From: Bacteroidota bacterium
GTDB lineage: Bacteria; Bacteroidota; Bacteroidia; Bacteroidales; Prolixibacteraceae
DNA: 44,002 nucleotides
Direction: 5' to 3'
Assembly: GCA_023412195.1 (NCBI GenBank)
Contig: JAEYNZ010000064.1
Location: forward strand, 1-44,002
Each line of letters opens with the position of its first letter. Within the stretch, counting starts at the first letter, position 1. The translations under genes were made by a program, and so were the position numbers. The notes below the pieces were generated by a model. It saw only the letters and a program-made list of their open reading frames with translations, was not told where the DNA came from and searched no databases. Below, one piece after another: positions 17,801 through 25,505 of the stretch.

Positions 17801-18578
17801 ACTTACGGAAGATGATCTGAATTCAGGTATGGTTACAAATTCGGCATCAGTTACTGGTTTAACAGGCGAAGGTGAAAGGGTGGAGGATATCTCAGGGACA
17901 GCGGTTGATAATGATGTTCCGACAGTTACCACACTTAATGTTCTTGCATCCATTTCTGTTGAAAAAGAAACTGTATTTATTGTGACAGAAGCGATACAGA
18001 ATGAAGTGATTGACTTCAGGATTATTGTTGAGAACGACGGGAATGTTACATTAAATGAAGTTCTTGTATCCGATCCACTGACTGGTTTTGAACATGAACA
18101 GGAACAAATATTACCGGGTGAATCCTATACCTATACCACAAGTTACACAGTAAAGACTGAAGATGAAATAAACGGTGAATTTGAAAATATTGCATATGCA
18201 TCAGGTAAAGCTCCCGATGGCAGTATAGTCGAAGATAGCAGTTCAGTTGTTATACAGGTTGAAGGTTGTGAACTTGTTATACCCAATGGATTTTCACCTA
18301 ATGATGATGGTATTCAGGACTTTTGGCGGATTCAATGCATTGAAAAATATCCTGATGCCCGTGTAGAGATTTTTAACAGGTGGGGGAATCGTGTTTTTGA
18401 AATGGAGGGTTTCGGTAATGTTGATCAACATGGAGCCACCGATGCATGGTGGGATGGATATTCTTCAAGCAAAGCCACATTTGGAAGTGGAAAACTTCCT
18501 GCAGGCACTTATTATTATATGCTCGATTTGGGAGATGGCAGCAAACCATTAAGCGGATTTATCTTCCTGAACAGGTAA
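11844..18578 (+). CDS. Giant repeat surface protein with T9SS type-B sorting domain
   Basis: 2244-residue secreted protein, probably an adhesin or cell-surface fibre. After the signal peptide come 12 tandem modules of about 107 residues (roughly 90-1367). Each reads like 'TKTAS..FSSVGEEITYTI..ENTGNVTI..ITVSDPLTG', the DUF7507/DUF11-type beta-sandwich of Bacteroidota surface proteins. Five cadherin-like modules of exactly 110 residues follow (1368-1918, 'DDxSxGxxxGDxVxxxILxND'). Then come two diverged DUF7507-like modules (1919-2141) and a C-terminal type-B gliding/T9SS signal (2142-2244: 'IPNGFSPNDDGIQDFW', 'VEIFNRWGNRVFE', 'LPAGTYYYMLDL'). An in-frame ATG at 11943 begins a cleaner signal peptide, 'MIRSILVLMMLCVALDSKA', and may be the true start. 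It is followed after 24 bp by the PorP/SprF gene, its likely export partner. Confidence 0.92.
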   Translation: MKIYLPGPTSLTTDLKYEEVAYTGLILNRIFIFMIRSILVLMMLCVALDSKASTSPEREELITGQNYSADIYKPGSEKITEPILVIKNPRLNVALYASASSFSSAGEEIFFNIEVRNTGNVDITKISVADVLTGLEETIATLSPRTGRNYSRSYFTTQDDLEAGGITNTVTAIGLDHENEEVSADDTQSVTAVSPPQMVPQLELIKTASPVTYSTPGDVISFNITVRNTGDVALTNISVTDPLIGLNEIIPTLEPEAMEDFNGTYPVTQEDLNNGSIINIARASGADAENNQVDAEDSETVTAIADPQLTVTKSASAATFSTVGETITYTISVANTGNVTITNITVADPLVALNQNIASLPPGEEDEFIAPYMVTQADINSGSIVNTVTVTGTDTENNPVTDDATATINAVLAPELSVTNTPSAASFSSVGETLTYNIRIGNTGNVTITNIAVSDVLTGLSENIASLPPGDDEDYSAQYVVKQSDLNNGTIQNTVTASGRDSENNIITETGTATVTAALNPQLTLTKTASTEEFSSLGETISYTIAVENTGNVTLTGITVTDPMTGMNRTIASLTPGAKQEFTENYTVAQADLNHGSIVNTATATGNDPENNPVTDGAEVTVNASLTPGLSLTKTASTATFSSVGEEISYTIEVENTGNVIITGISVTDPLTGMDRTIASLAPGAKQEFTENYTVTQADLNQGSIVNTATATGNDPENNPVTGNDQVTVNASQTPGLNLTKSASATSFSSVGEEISYTIVVENTGNVTISNITVSDPLTGMNRTIASLAPGAEQTYTEVYTVTQADLNNGSIVNTATASGQDPEATTVSDNDEVTVNASLVPGLILTKSASAATFSSVGEEITYTIAVENTGNVTISNITVSDPLTGMNRTIASLAPGAEQTFTEIYTVTQADLNEGSIVNTATASGLDPENNTVATDDEVTVNASLAPGLSLTKTASPETFSSAGEEITYAIVIENTGNVTISNITVSDPLTGMNQTIASLAPGSNANFTEAYNVTQADINRGSVINTATASGQDPGGQTVSATGSATITAELNQALSISKMASSDTFSATGDVITYSISVENTGNVTLSNIVVTDPLTGMNQTIGTLSPGNIRNFNQVYTVTQADINEGSITNTATAVVGNISETASVTISAVQNPQLTVSKSASPSTYGTVGDEITYIIKVENTGNTTITNIQVTDPMTGMDETIVSLAPGASRNFTETYSVKQEDLDAGTISNTVTASNNTISETATATVTASQNPALNISKVASPESYSAIGDQISYTIIVSNTGNVTLTGVSIEDPLTGMNETISSLAPGASRTFNETYLVTVAGITAGKITNTVNVAGLAPDNSTVSASAIAEVTALSPPVANDDTSADHNSGDIVVVEILANDLLHDLSVALPILVTVDINLQAQGVQDELVVAGTGRWKYNSATGTLTFTPVPGFTTDPDPIEYQLTEKLTGLSDEAFVAIDYNEGEPFAINDNSTGHQPGSQVTLNILSNDRLSDGSPATTATVTIDLNPQAEGIQAEFVSTGEGTWNYNSLTGEVTFVPQAGFTTDPTPLIYNLTEILTGEDDQATITIGYEEQPPVAADDVSTENNPGDSVSINILMNDKLSDGTDVVPGLVQVDLNDAVSGIQNEMIVPGQGRWVYVSGTGLLTFIPESGFTVDPDLLQYQLIEEHTGLGSKATVTIQYNRLAPVATDDVSNGNNQGDIVTIPILSNDRLSNGAEALPALVTVDIDNENQGIQAELEVEGEGKWSYNAVNGILTFTPEEGFSSNPSPLAYTLIENLTELSAGANVLVNYNAEAPAAFDDTSNGNPQGEPVDVSILANDKMSDGSAATPGNVVVDLNQEADGIQVQLSVEGEGAWMYDAESGILTFTPLAGFTGNPAPVKYSLCDTDDNTVCSEASVYVYYEQTIPEAALALVKTGLYSSEEETVIYTFQVINIGNVEIEEITVSDERIGISGLGILPATLAPGDTGVATFIYELTEDDLNSGMVTNSASVTGLTGEGERVEDISGTAVDNDVPTVTTLNVLASISVEKETVFIVTEAIQNEVIDFRIIVENDGNVTLNEVLVSDPLTGFEHEQEQILPGESYTYTTSYTVKTEDEINGEFENIAYASGKAPDGSIVEDSSSVVIQVEGCELVIPNGFSPNDDGIQDFWRIQCIEKYPDARVEIFNRWGNRVFEMEGFGNVDQHGATDAWWDGYSSSKATFGSGKLPAGTYYYMLDLGDGSKPLSGFIFLNR
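12111..15944 (+). repeat. Twelve tandem in-gene repeats, mostly exactly 321 bp
   Basis: Unit starts are at 12111, 12444, 12765, 13086, 13407, 13728, 14049, 14370, 14691, 15012, 15318 and 15624. Eight successive intervals from 12444 to 15012 are exactly 321 bp; two units (15012 and 15318) are 306 bp, having lost five residues near their ends. Units at 13407-15011 are the most alike at DNA level, with long shared words such as those coding 'SDPLTGMNRTIASLAPGA'. Confidence 0.9.
15945..17597 (+). repeat. Five tandem in-gene repeats of 330 bp
   Basis: Unit starts are at 15945, 16275, 16605, 16935 and 17265, spaced exactly 330 bp; the last unit is 333 bp. Each encodes a cadherin-like module with a 'DDxS' opening, 'ILxNDxLSDG', 'GxWxYxxxxGxLTFxPxxGF' and a closing 'Y.L.E..TGL'. 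DNA identity is much lower than in the first repeat array, so this array is older or under diversifying selection. Confidence 0.88.
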
Positions 18579-18602
18579 ACTTATTAAAAGCAAACGGTTG
18601 AA

Positions 18603-19547
18603 ATGATTAAATTCAGATTACATAGCTTAACAGGTCTTTTGTTTATGATCTTTTTTTTCCATGCCGGCTTCGATGCAAAAGCGCAGCAGGAACCATTGTT
18701 TACGCAGTACTATTTTAACACACAGACCTATAATCCTGCATATACAGGCACCTGGGATAATCTTGGTTTTATGGTACTGGGACGTCATCAGTGGATTGGA
18801 ATGGAAGGTGCACCCCGGACATACACATTTTCCTTGCAGACACCCACCAAATTTGAGAATGTTGCTTTGGGTTTCAATATTCTTTCAGACAGGGCAGGAC
18901 TGGAAAAGCGATTGATGTTGAATGCCGATTATTCTTACCGTTTGAAGATAAACAGGGAAGCATCGTTACGCCTGGGAATCAAAGCGGGAGTTACAAGTTA
19001 TTCCAATAATTTTGCAGAATACACGGGTTATCCGGGTGATCCGACAGACCCTGCTTTTATGAGTGAAGCCGAAATCAGGATGATGCCCAATTTCGGTATC
19101 GGTGCTTATTTATCATCCAGGGAATATTACCTGGGATTATCTGTTCCAAAGTTGTTGAAAACCGACTTCCGGCAAAACTTTAACAACTATTCAACATGGG
19201 CAGAAATTCGTCATTTATTTCTTACAGGAGGGATGGTTTTCGAATTATCGGAAGATGTAAAGCTAAAGCCTACTTTTTTGTCTAGATTTGTATGGGGAGC
19301 ACAACCTGTTGTTGACCTATCGGCCAATTTTTTACTGAGGGATAAAATATGGCTTGGTGCAAACTGGCGAACGGGAGATTCATTTGGCATGGTCGCTCAA
19401 TGGATATTTGATAATCAGTTGCGAATAGGATATGGAGTAGATTTTGCTACAAACAAATTGCGTACAGTTCACAGTGGCACCCATGAAGTAATGGTATCTT
19501 ATGAAATAGGTATCAAACGCAGGTGGAGCAGCCCCCGGATGTTCTGA
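18603..19547 (+). CDS. PorP/SprF-family type IX secretion outer-membrane protein
   Basis: 314-residue PorP/SprF family beta-barrel. A signal peptide ending 'FFHAGFDAKAQ' leads into the family's diagnostic start 'QEPLFTQYYFNTQTYNPAYTG'. 'FSLQTPTKFENVALGFNI', 'LGIKAGVTSYS' and 'LGLSVPKLL' are further family blocks. Members partner with one particular type-B T9SS substrate and are needed for its secretion or surface attachment, as SprF is for SprB. The gene lies 24 bp after the giant type-B protein and 18 bp before the OmpA-family gene, so the three form one operon. Confidence 0.93.
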   Translation: MIKFRLHSLTGLLFMIFFFHAGFDAKAQQEPLFTQYYFNTQTYNPAYTGTWDNLGFMVLGRHQWIGMEGAPRTYTFSLQTPTKFENVALGFNILSDRAGLEKRLMLNADYSYRLKINREASLRLGIKAGVTSYSNNFAEYTGYPGDPTDPAFMSEAEIRMMPNFGIGAYLSSREYYLGLSVPKLLKTDFRQNFNNYSTWAEIRHLFLTGGMVFELSEDVKLKPTFLSRFVWGAQPVVDLSANFLLRDKIWLGANWRTGDSFGMVAQWIFDNQLRIGYGVDFATNKLRTVHSGTHEVMVSYEIGIKRRWSSPRMF

Positions 19548-19565
19548 TACAAACAAAAGAAGTAG

Positions 19566-21353
19566 ATGAATTGCACTATGAGTAAGACGATAACCATACT
19601 ATTTATTTTTTTGGCCACAATCTCCTGGGGCCAGTCAGAAAGTTTTTTTGAAAGGGTTGAGTTCACAACAGAATTATTAAAGGGAATTAATACAGCAGGA
19701 AGTGAAATCTCTCCTGCTATAATTAATGGAGAACTCTATTTTTCTGCTCGTGAAGATGAAGCAACATCCAAAAGAAAATACAGACAACCAATTACCTTGT
19801 TTTATGATGTTTATAAGACTAATATCAATGCCGATGGTAACATCGATACAGTCCGACAGCGGGTTCCGGGGTTCGGAAATTTTTACCATGAAGGTCCGGT
19901 TGCATGGTGCAGTGCTACAGGAGAACTTTGGGTAACTTTAAGTAATGTGATCAATGGTGATACTTTAAGAGGATTTATAAAAGAAGAGTATGTAAGGCTT
20001 AGGCTTGTGATCATGCACGAATTAAACGGACGTTGGACAATAAAAGAAGAGTTTCCATATAATCAGGATAAGTTTAATTATGCCCACCCTGCTGTTAGTG
20101 CAACTGGCGATACGCTGGTTTTTTCAAGTGACATGACTGGTGGCTATGGTAATTCTGATCTTTTTATTTCAATAAGAGAAGATAGTGTCTGGAGTAAACC
20201 CCGCAACCTTGGAAGCAGAATAAATACGCATGGAAATGAAATGTTTCCTGTATTTGGCCCCGGGGGGCTTTTGTTTTTTTCATCAGACAGACATGAAGGA
20301 AATTTAGGTCAACTGGATATATATTTTATCAGAATTACAGGAAATAAAACTCCTGTTCATCTGGGAGAAACAATCAATTCTCCTGCTGATGATTTTGGTT
20401 TGAACATTGACAAGTCTGGCAGGTTTGGGTATTTTGCCTCAAACCGGGAGGGTTTAGGTTCCGATGACATCTATCTTGTAAATTTTAGTCCTCTGTATGA
20501 AAACTATGCCGGAAAAGTGTTTGCCAGTCATAATGGATTGCCTTTGAAGGATGCAGTTGTGCATTTGGAAGATTGCAATGGGAAAAGATTAAATACAACC
20601 CGGACCGACATTGGAGGTAATTTTGCATTTGAAGCAGCAATAGATAATTGTTATCAGTTTGCAGTTGAAAGGGAGGGATATAATCCTGAGCGCAGGAAGT
20701 TTGTTGAAGGTGAAATAGCGGAATTCAGATTAAATCAGAAAATGAACTACCAGATATTGGCACTGGATGCCGAAAGTGCAGAGCCAGTTTCTCAGGCTGT
20801 GATAGTTTGTAATAATCAAAAGTGGGAAACAAATTCAGAAGGGTTTGCACGGATGGATATGACCATGGGTAGTACATGTAATTTTAAAATAACCAGGAAT
20901 GGTTATTTTGATTATATACTTGATTTTGATTCTAATGTTTCCGGAGCCGGAACTGCGGAGGTCGATACCATTATGTTGTTCAGGAAAACTCAGAATAAAA
21001 CAATCAGGTTGAGCAATATAAATTATTACCGGGATATGTGGAGGATCATGCCTGAATCAGAGAATGAACTGAACCTTCTTGTAAAACTGATGAAAGATAA
21101 TCCGGGTATCCGTGTAGAAATCGGTACACATACCGATAGCAGGCTGGCCGATGATTACAGTCTGTGGCTAAGCCAAAAGCGTTCTGATTCCATAACGGAA
21201 TACATGGTTGAACGGGGCGTAAAAAAAGAACAGTTGATTTCTAAAGGTTACGGAGAGTTACAACTTTTGAATCATTGTACCAACTTTACTGATTGCTCAG
21301 AAGAAGAGCATCTTGTAAACAAACGTACTGAGTTTAAGATTCTAAGTTTTTAA
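19566..21353 (+). CDS. OmpA-family protein with PD40 and carboxypeptidase-regulatory-like domains
   Basis: 595-residue exported protein. After the signal peptide (ending 'LATISWGQ') come PD40/WD40-like propeller repeats: 'AHPAVSATGDTLVFSSDM', 'EMFPVFGPGGLLFFSSDR' and 'DFGLNIDKSGRFGYFASNR' (about 175-305). Carboxypeptidase-D-like regulatory folds follow (about 320-460, 'GKVFASHNGLPLKDAVVHL'). The C-terminal OmpA peptidoglycan-binding domain (about 490-595) contains 'VEIGTHTDSRLADDYSLWL' and 'SQKRSDSITEYMVERGV'. The order matches the PorE-type anchor family without its TPR domain. It probably ties the PorP/adhesin complex to peptidoglycan. An in-frame ATG at 19578 is an equally good start. Confidence 0.92.
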   Translation: MNCTMSKTITILFIFLATISWGQSESFFERVEFTTELLKGINTAGSEISPAIINGELYFSAREDEATSKRKYRQPITLFYDVYKTNINADGNIDTVRQRVPGFGNFYHEGPVAWCSATGELWVTLSNVINGDTLRGFIKEEYVRLRLVIMHELNGRWTIKEEFPYNQDKFNYAHPAVSATGDTLVFSSDMTGGYGNSDLFISIREDSVWSKPRNLGSRINTHGNEMFPVFGPGGLLFFSSDRHEGNLGQLDIYFIRITGNKTPVHLGETINSPADDFGLNIDKSGRFGYFASNREGLGSDDIYLVNFSPLYENYAGKVFASHNGLPLKDAVVHLEDCNGKRLNTTRTDIGGNFAFEAAIDNCYQFAVEREGYNPERRKFVEGEIAEFRLNQKMNYQILALDAESAEPVSQAVIVCNNQKWETNSEGFARMDMTMGSTCNFKITRNGYFDYILDFDSNVSGAGTAEVDTIMLFRKTQNKTIRLSNINYYRDMWRIMPESENELNLLVKLMKDNPGIRVEIGTHTDSRLADDYSLWLSQKRSDSITEYMVERGVKKEQLISKGYGELQLLNHCTNFTDCSEEEHLVNKRTEFKILSF

Positions 21354-21411
21354 GGTTTAGAACCTGTATGGGACTGATTCTATCATATGAAAGAAATTGA
21401 TTCCGGAAGAA

Positions 21412-23835
21412 TTAAATTTGTGTAAAATTTTTCTGATCTGTATCACGCATCATTTCCCACGCAAGTTCAAAAATAAGTTCTACGTTCGGTTTAGAAAAAT
21501 ATTCACCATCTATGCCATATGCAGGCCGGTGTTCTCCGGCACTCAGTGTTCGCGGGGCAGTGTCAAGGTAATCAAATGCCATTTGTTCTTCCATCACTTT
21601 ATGCATCATAAATGCTGTCGCTCCACCGGGAACATCCTCATCAATGAACATTACTTTATTTGTTTTTTTAATCGATTGAAGAATCAGGTGGTTTACATCG
21701 AAGGGTAGAAGTGTTCTTATATCAATAACTTCCGCAGATATATTTTTATCCTGTAATAAGCTGGCAGCTTTGACGGCATGATGTACATTCCATGCATAAG
21801 TTACAAGTGTGATGTCAGTTCCTTCCTTTACAATTTCAGGAACCCCAAGCGGTATTTTATATTCACCCGGATTATCAGGAAGCCGTTCTTTAACATTATA
21901 ACCTTTCAGAGGTTCTATGATCAGTGCAGGTTCCAGTGATTCGAGCAGAGTGTTGTACATTCCTGCGGCTTGTGTCATATTCCTGGGTACACAAAGATGC
22001 ATTCCCCTCAATGACCCAAGCAGCATCTGCATTGGAGAGCCGGCATGCCAGATTCCCTGGAGTTGGTGGCCACGGGTCCTGACAATCAATGGGGCAGCCT
22101 GTTTCCCTTTGGTGCGGTACTGCATGCTTGCAAGATCATCGCTCAGAGTTGACAGAGCATATATCAGGTAATCGAGATATTGGATTTCAGCTATTGGTCT
22201 GAACCCACGTAAGGCCATTCCTATACCCTGACCTATGATTGTTGTTTCCCTGATTCCTGCATCAGAAACTCTGTCAGAACCATACTTCTCCTGCATTCCT
22301 TTCATACCCTGGTTCACATCTCCCAGGTAACCTGTGTCCTGACCGAAAGTTACTAAATTGGGATATTTTTTGAACAAGGCATCAAAATTCCGGCTCAGAA
22401 TTTCTGATCCGTTGGCTTCAGACGTATTCTTCTCATCATATTCAACAGGTACAGGTTCTACCTGAAGTGCTGAATAATTTCCTTCAAGATAAAGGTTGCT
22501 TTTGTAAAATTTTCTGCTTTTTAATTCGAAATCATGAATCCACGACTTCAGTTCATTTAAGTCTGGCTTAACTTCCGGCTGCTGATGAAGATTGTATATG
22601 ATGCGCCTTGCGAATGTCAGGTATTTTCTTCGGGTGGGAAACACCCGGTTTTTTATTTCTTCCAGCTCACCTGTTTTATCAATCATGCCATCGGAATCCG
22701 ATTTTAAATTCCTGATTATTTTGGTGAGCTGATCTGTTTCTGCTCTAAATCCTCCTGTATAATGCTTCCACGCATTCTTACGAGCCTCTTTGGCTCGATT
22801 GGCTGCCTTGTTTTCAATATGCGTAAGTGTTTCTATATCTGCTTTGCCCGATTCAAGCAGCCATTTTTTAAACATCTCAAGATTATCAAACTCTTTTTCC
22901 CAATCCAGCCTTTTTTTGTTTTTGTATCTTTCATGAGAACCGGATGTGGAATGTCCAAGTGGCTGGGTCAATTCGGTAATATGAAAAAGAACCGGCACCT
23001 GTTCTTCCCTGCATTTAGACAATCCTTCTGAAAATGTTTTGACAAGAGAAGGGTAATCCCAGCCTTTACACGTATATATTTCAATGCCGTTTGTGTTTTT
23101 CTTCTTTTGGAAACCAGCAAGAGCTTCGGAGATGCTCCCTTTTGCAGTTTGCAGGTTTTTAGGTACACTTATTCCATAGCCATCGTCATATATTGTAACA
23201 GCAAGTGGAACCTGCATAACCGCTGCTGCATTGATGGTCTCAAAAAACATTCCTTCAGAAGTACTGGCGTCTCCTATTGTGCCAAAAGCTATTTCGTTTC
23301 CTGTAATGTTGTTGTGCAGATACTTTTTGATGTCCGGTTTATTCCTGACAAGTTTTGAAGCTTGTGCCAGCCCCAGCAGCCGTGGCATCTGCCCGCCAGT
23401 TGAAGAAATATCTGCTACAGAATTATATTTTTCTGACAGGTTTTTAATCTCGCCGTTTTCATCGAGATTGGAAGTACTGAAATGATTATTGAAATTCCTG
23501 CCTCCGGTTGAAGGGTTGATGTCATCATCTGTATCGCCATATATCATGGCAAAAAACTCTTCAGGCTCAAGCAACCCAAGAGCAAGCATCAAGGTCTGGT
23601 CACGGTAATACCCCGAGCGCCAATCACCTTTTTTGAAGAATTTTGCCAGTGCCAGTTGAACAACTTCCTTGCCGTCACCGAAAATTCCAAAATGGGCCTT
23701 GCCGTTGTGAACTTCCCGTCTGCCAAGCAAGCTCAGTTGCCTGCTTAGCCAGGCAAGGTAATAGTCATGGAGGAAAACTTCTGTTGTGAGTTGAGGGAGT
23801 GTAGTTATTTCCGGTTTTTCAAGGTACATGCGCAT
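21412..23835 (-). CDS. Fused E1 alpha-beta 2-oxoacid dehydrogenase
   Basis: 807-residue thiamine-diphosphate enzyme with both E1 subunits in one chain, the form common in Bacteroidota. The alpha part (about 40-400) contains 'FGTIGDASTSEGMFFETIN', the ThDP-binding GD...N motif, and 'IYDDGYGISVP'. The beta part (about 470-807) contains 'FGQDTGYLGDVNQGMKG', 'GIGMALRGFRPIAEIQYLD', 'TRGHQLQGIWHAGSP' and a C-terminal transketolase-like domain with 'IDIRTLLPFD' and 'FIDEDVPGG'. Such proteins decarboxylate branched-chain or pyruvate-type 2-oxoacids and pass the acyl group to E2. No full E2 or E3 adjoins it. The start could also be the ATG two codons inside (23829). Confidence 0.92.
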   Translation of the reverse strand: MRMYLEKPEITTLPQLTTEVFLHDYYLAWLSRQLSLLGRREVHNGKAHFGIFGDGKEVVQLALAKFFKKGDWRSGYYRDQTLMLALGLLEPEEFFAMIYGDTDDDINPSTGGRNFNNHFSTSNLDENGEIKNLSEKYNSVADISSTGGQMPRLLGLAQASKLVRNKPDIKKYLHNNITGNEIAFGTIGDASTSEGMFFETINAAAVMQVPLAVTIYDDGYGISVPKNLQTAKGSISEALAGFQKKKNTNGIEIYTCKGWDYPSLVKTFSEGLSKCREEQVPVLFHITELTQPLGHSTSGSHERYKNKKRLDWEKEFDNLEMFKKWLLESGKADIETLTHIENKAANRAKEARKNAWKHYTGGFRAETDQLTKIIRNLKSDSDGMIDKTGELEEIKNRVFPTRRKYLTFARRIIYNLHQQPEVKPDLNELKSWIHDFELKSRKFYKSNLYLEGNYSALQVEPVPVEYDEKNTSEANGSEILSRNFDALFKKYPNLVTFGQDTGYLGDVNQGMKGMQEKYGSDRVSDAGIRETTIIGQGIGMALRGFRPIAEIQYLDYLIYALSTLSDDLASMQYRTKGKQAAPLIVRTRGHQLQGIWHAGSPMQMLLGSLRGMHLCVPRNMTQAAGMYNTLLESLEPALIIEPLKGYNVKERLPDNPGEYKIPLGVPEIVKEGTDITLVTYAWNVHHAVKAASLLQDKNISAEVIDIRTLLPFDVNHLILQSIKKTNKVMFIDEDVPGGATAFMMHKVMEEQMAFDYLDTAPRTLSAGEHRPAYGIDGEYFSKPNVELIFELAWEMMRDTDQKNFTQI

Positions 23836-23944
23836 AAAATTACAGACAGTTTTGTCTTATACCGCAAAAATAAACGCTTTTTTCAAAGTATTGTTTAAAG
23901 CAACTTAAAGATTTAAACAATTAATTGGCAGACTGATGGAAATT

Positions 23945-23984
23945 AAAAAAGGAAATCCTTTTCACAAAGCCTGAAAAGGATTCC
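23945..23984 (-). terminator. Rho-independent terminator of the DUF4251 gene
   Basis: GGAAATCCTTTTC (23951-23963) pairs with GAAAAGGATTCC (23973-23984) with a one-base bulge. On the minus strand it is followed by TTTTTT (23950-23945), 35 bases past the stop at 24020. Confidence 0.8.
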
Positions 23985-24019
23985 ACTGAACGAATATTCC
24001 GCCTGACTTATTGAGATAT

Positions 24020-24544
24020 TTAATTCTCATTCCGGGCTGCTTCTATGCTGCCGTAAAAGGAGATTGACTGCCGGTTGGTGCTGTTGACATTCAGCGTTGC
24101 ATAACCCTGATCTGAGACAAAAAATGTATAAGTAAGGTGATCCATTTTGTTTTTAACATCCACACTTACCTGATATCCTTTTTTTGTTGATTTCAGGTCA
24201 AGATTCTCGACAGGTTGAGTGAAACTAAGAGCCGATTGGCGTGCCCCGTATTCAGCATGATAGGCAACTCCAAAAAATGGCAGATATGAAAAAAGTGTAT
24301 CCCCTCTGAGTTGTGCATCATAAGAATGATTCAGGTATATATTGCCACCTCCCATAGGAATCGCATGAGTAGGCTTAAATACAAAGGTCTTATCTTCCAG
24401 CAGGTTTTTTACTTCTTCCTTTTTGTTTTGTTTTCTTTCTGATCTGGATTCCCTGCGGTTTCTGTTATCCTCCTGAGCATTGCTGAAGGATGTTACTGCA
24501 AAGATTAATATGAGTGAAACAATTATATTTTTCATGGCTTTCAT
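24020..24544 (-). CDS. DUF4251 domain-containing exported protein
   Basis: 174 residues. A signal peptide ('IIVSLILIFAVTSFSNAQ') is followed by a charged linker rich in Arg, Lys and Glu, then a DUF4251 domain (about 50-174). The domain shows the family blocks 'FVFKPTHAIPMGGGNIYLN', 'GDTLFSYLPFFGVAYHAEY' and 'YTFFVSDQGYATLNVNSTN'. Proteins of this family are small secreted beta-rich proteins of Bacteroidota with no established function. It is monocistronic, ends at a strong terminator and is divergent from nfo (112 bp apart). A second ATG lies three codons in (24535). Confidence 0.88.
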   Translation of the reverse strand: MKAMKNIIVSLILIFAVTSFSNAQEDNRNRRESRSERKQNKKEEVKNLLEDKTFVFKPTHAIPMGGGNIYLNHSYDAQLRGDTLFSYLPFFGVAYHAEYGARQSALSFTQPVENLDLKSTKKGYQVSVDVKNKMDHLTYTFFVSDQGYATLNVNSTNRQSISFYGSIEAARNEN

Positions 24545-24656
24545 GTGTTATATATTTTTGAATTGGATATATTAGCTAATCCTAACTTTCTCAGCATGAA
24601 AATATATATTACAAAAACTGTTCCTATCAGTATCTTAATTAGTAAATTATCTGTTT

Positions 24657-25505
24657 ATGAATGAAAAATATGTCGGTGCCCATGTCAGTATTGCCGGAGG
24701 AGTTGAAAATGCGCCGGTAAATGCCCATCAGATAGGTGCAACTGCTTTTGCCCTATTTACAAAGAACCAACGGCAATGGCTTTCCAAACCTTATACAAAG
24801 GAATCTATTCTGGTTTTTAAAGAGAATTGTGAGAAGTTTGGATATAAGCCATGGCAAATTCTGCCGCACGACAGCTATCTTATAAACCTTGGCCATCCGG
24901 AACAAGGTCCACTGGAGAAATCAAGGGAAGCATTTAATGATGAGATGTATCGGTGTGAACAGCTTGGGCTCGACAGGCTGAATTTTCATCCGGGGAGCCA
25001 TCTGAATCTTGTCAGCGAGGCGGAATGTCTTTCTATCATTGCAACATCCATCAATCTTGCACTTGAGAAAACAAACGGCGTGACTGCTGTAATTGAAAAT
25101 ACAGCAGGGCAGGGAACAAATCTGGGCTTTTCTTTTTTCCAGATAAAAACGATTATAGATCAGGTGAATGATAAAAGCAGGGTAGGAGTGTGTATCGATA
25201 CCTGTCATACCTATTCGGCAGGCTACGATATCAAAACCAGGGAAGGTTTTGAAAGGGTTTTTGAAGAGTTTGATGAGGTGATAGGATTTGAATTTCTGAA
25301 GGGCATGCATCTAAATGATTCGAAGAAGGAACTGGCAAGCCGGGTTGACAGGCATGAAAGTTTGGGTAAGGGAACACTCGGCATGGGAATTTTTGAATGG
25401 ATTATGAGTGACAGCCGGTTCAATGGAATGCCCTTAATCCTGGAAACTCCTGTTGAAGAACTATGGCCGGAAGAAATTATGCAGTTAAAGAAATTACAGC
25501 GATGA
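24657..25505 (+). CDS. nfo: Deoxyribonuclease IV (AP endonuclease)
   Basis: Zn-dependent class II apurinic/apyrimidinic endonuclease of base excision repair; 282 residues, the usual length. The TIM-barrel metal-site motifs are all present: 'YVGAHVSIAGG' at the start, 'LNFHPGSH', 'VIENTAGQGTNLG', 'GVCIDTCHTYSAGYD', 'HLNDSK', 'DRHESLGKG' and 'ILETP'. The reading frame ends in an ATGA overlap with the next gene, so the two are translationally coupled. No functional link between DNA repair and the downstream transaminase is obvious. Confidence 0.96.
   Translation: MNEKYVGAHVSIAGGVENAPVNAHQIGATAFALFTKNQRQWLSKPYTKESILVFKENCEKFGYKPWQILPHDSYLINLGHPEQGPLEKSREAFNDEMYRCEQLGLDRLNFHPGSHLNLVSEAECLSIIATSINLALEKTNGVTAVIENTAGQGTNLGFSFFQIKTIIDQVNDKSRVGVCIDTCHTYSAGYDIKTREGFERVFEEFDEVIGFEFLKGMHLNDSKKELASRVDRHESLGKGTLGMGIFEWIMSDSRFNGMPLILETPVEELWPEEIMQLKKLQR

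Noticed and set aside
25463..25501. Longer start for the D-amino-acid transaminase
   Set aside because: The extra 13 residues overlap nfo and do not resemble the family; the ATG at 25502, coupled to the nfo stop, fits better.
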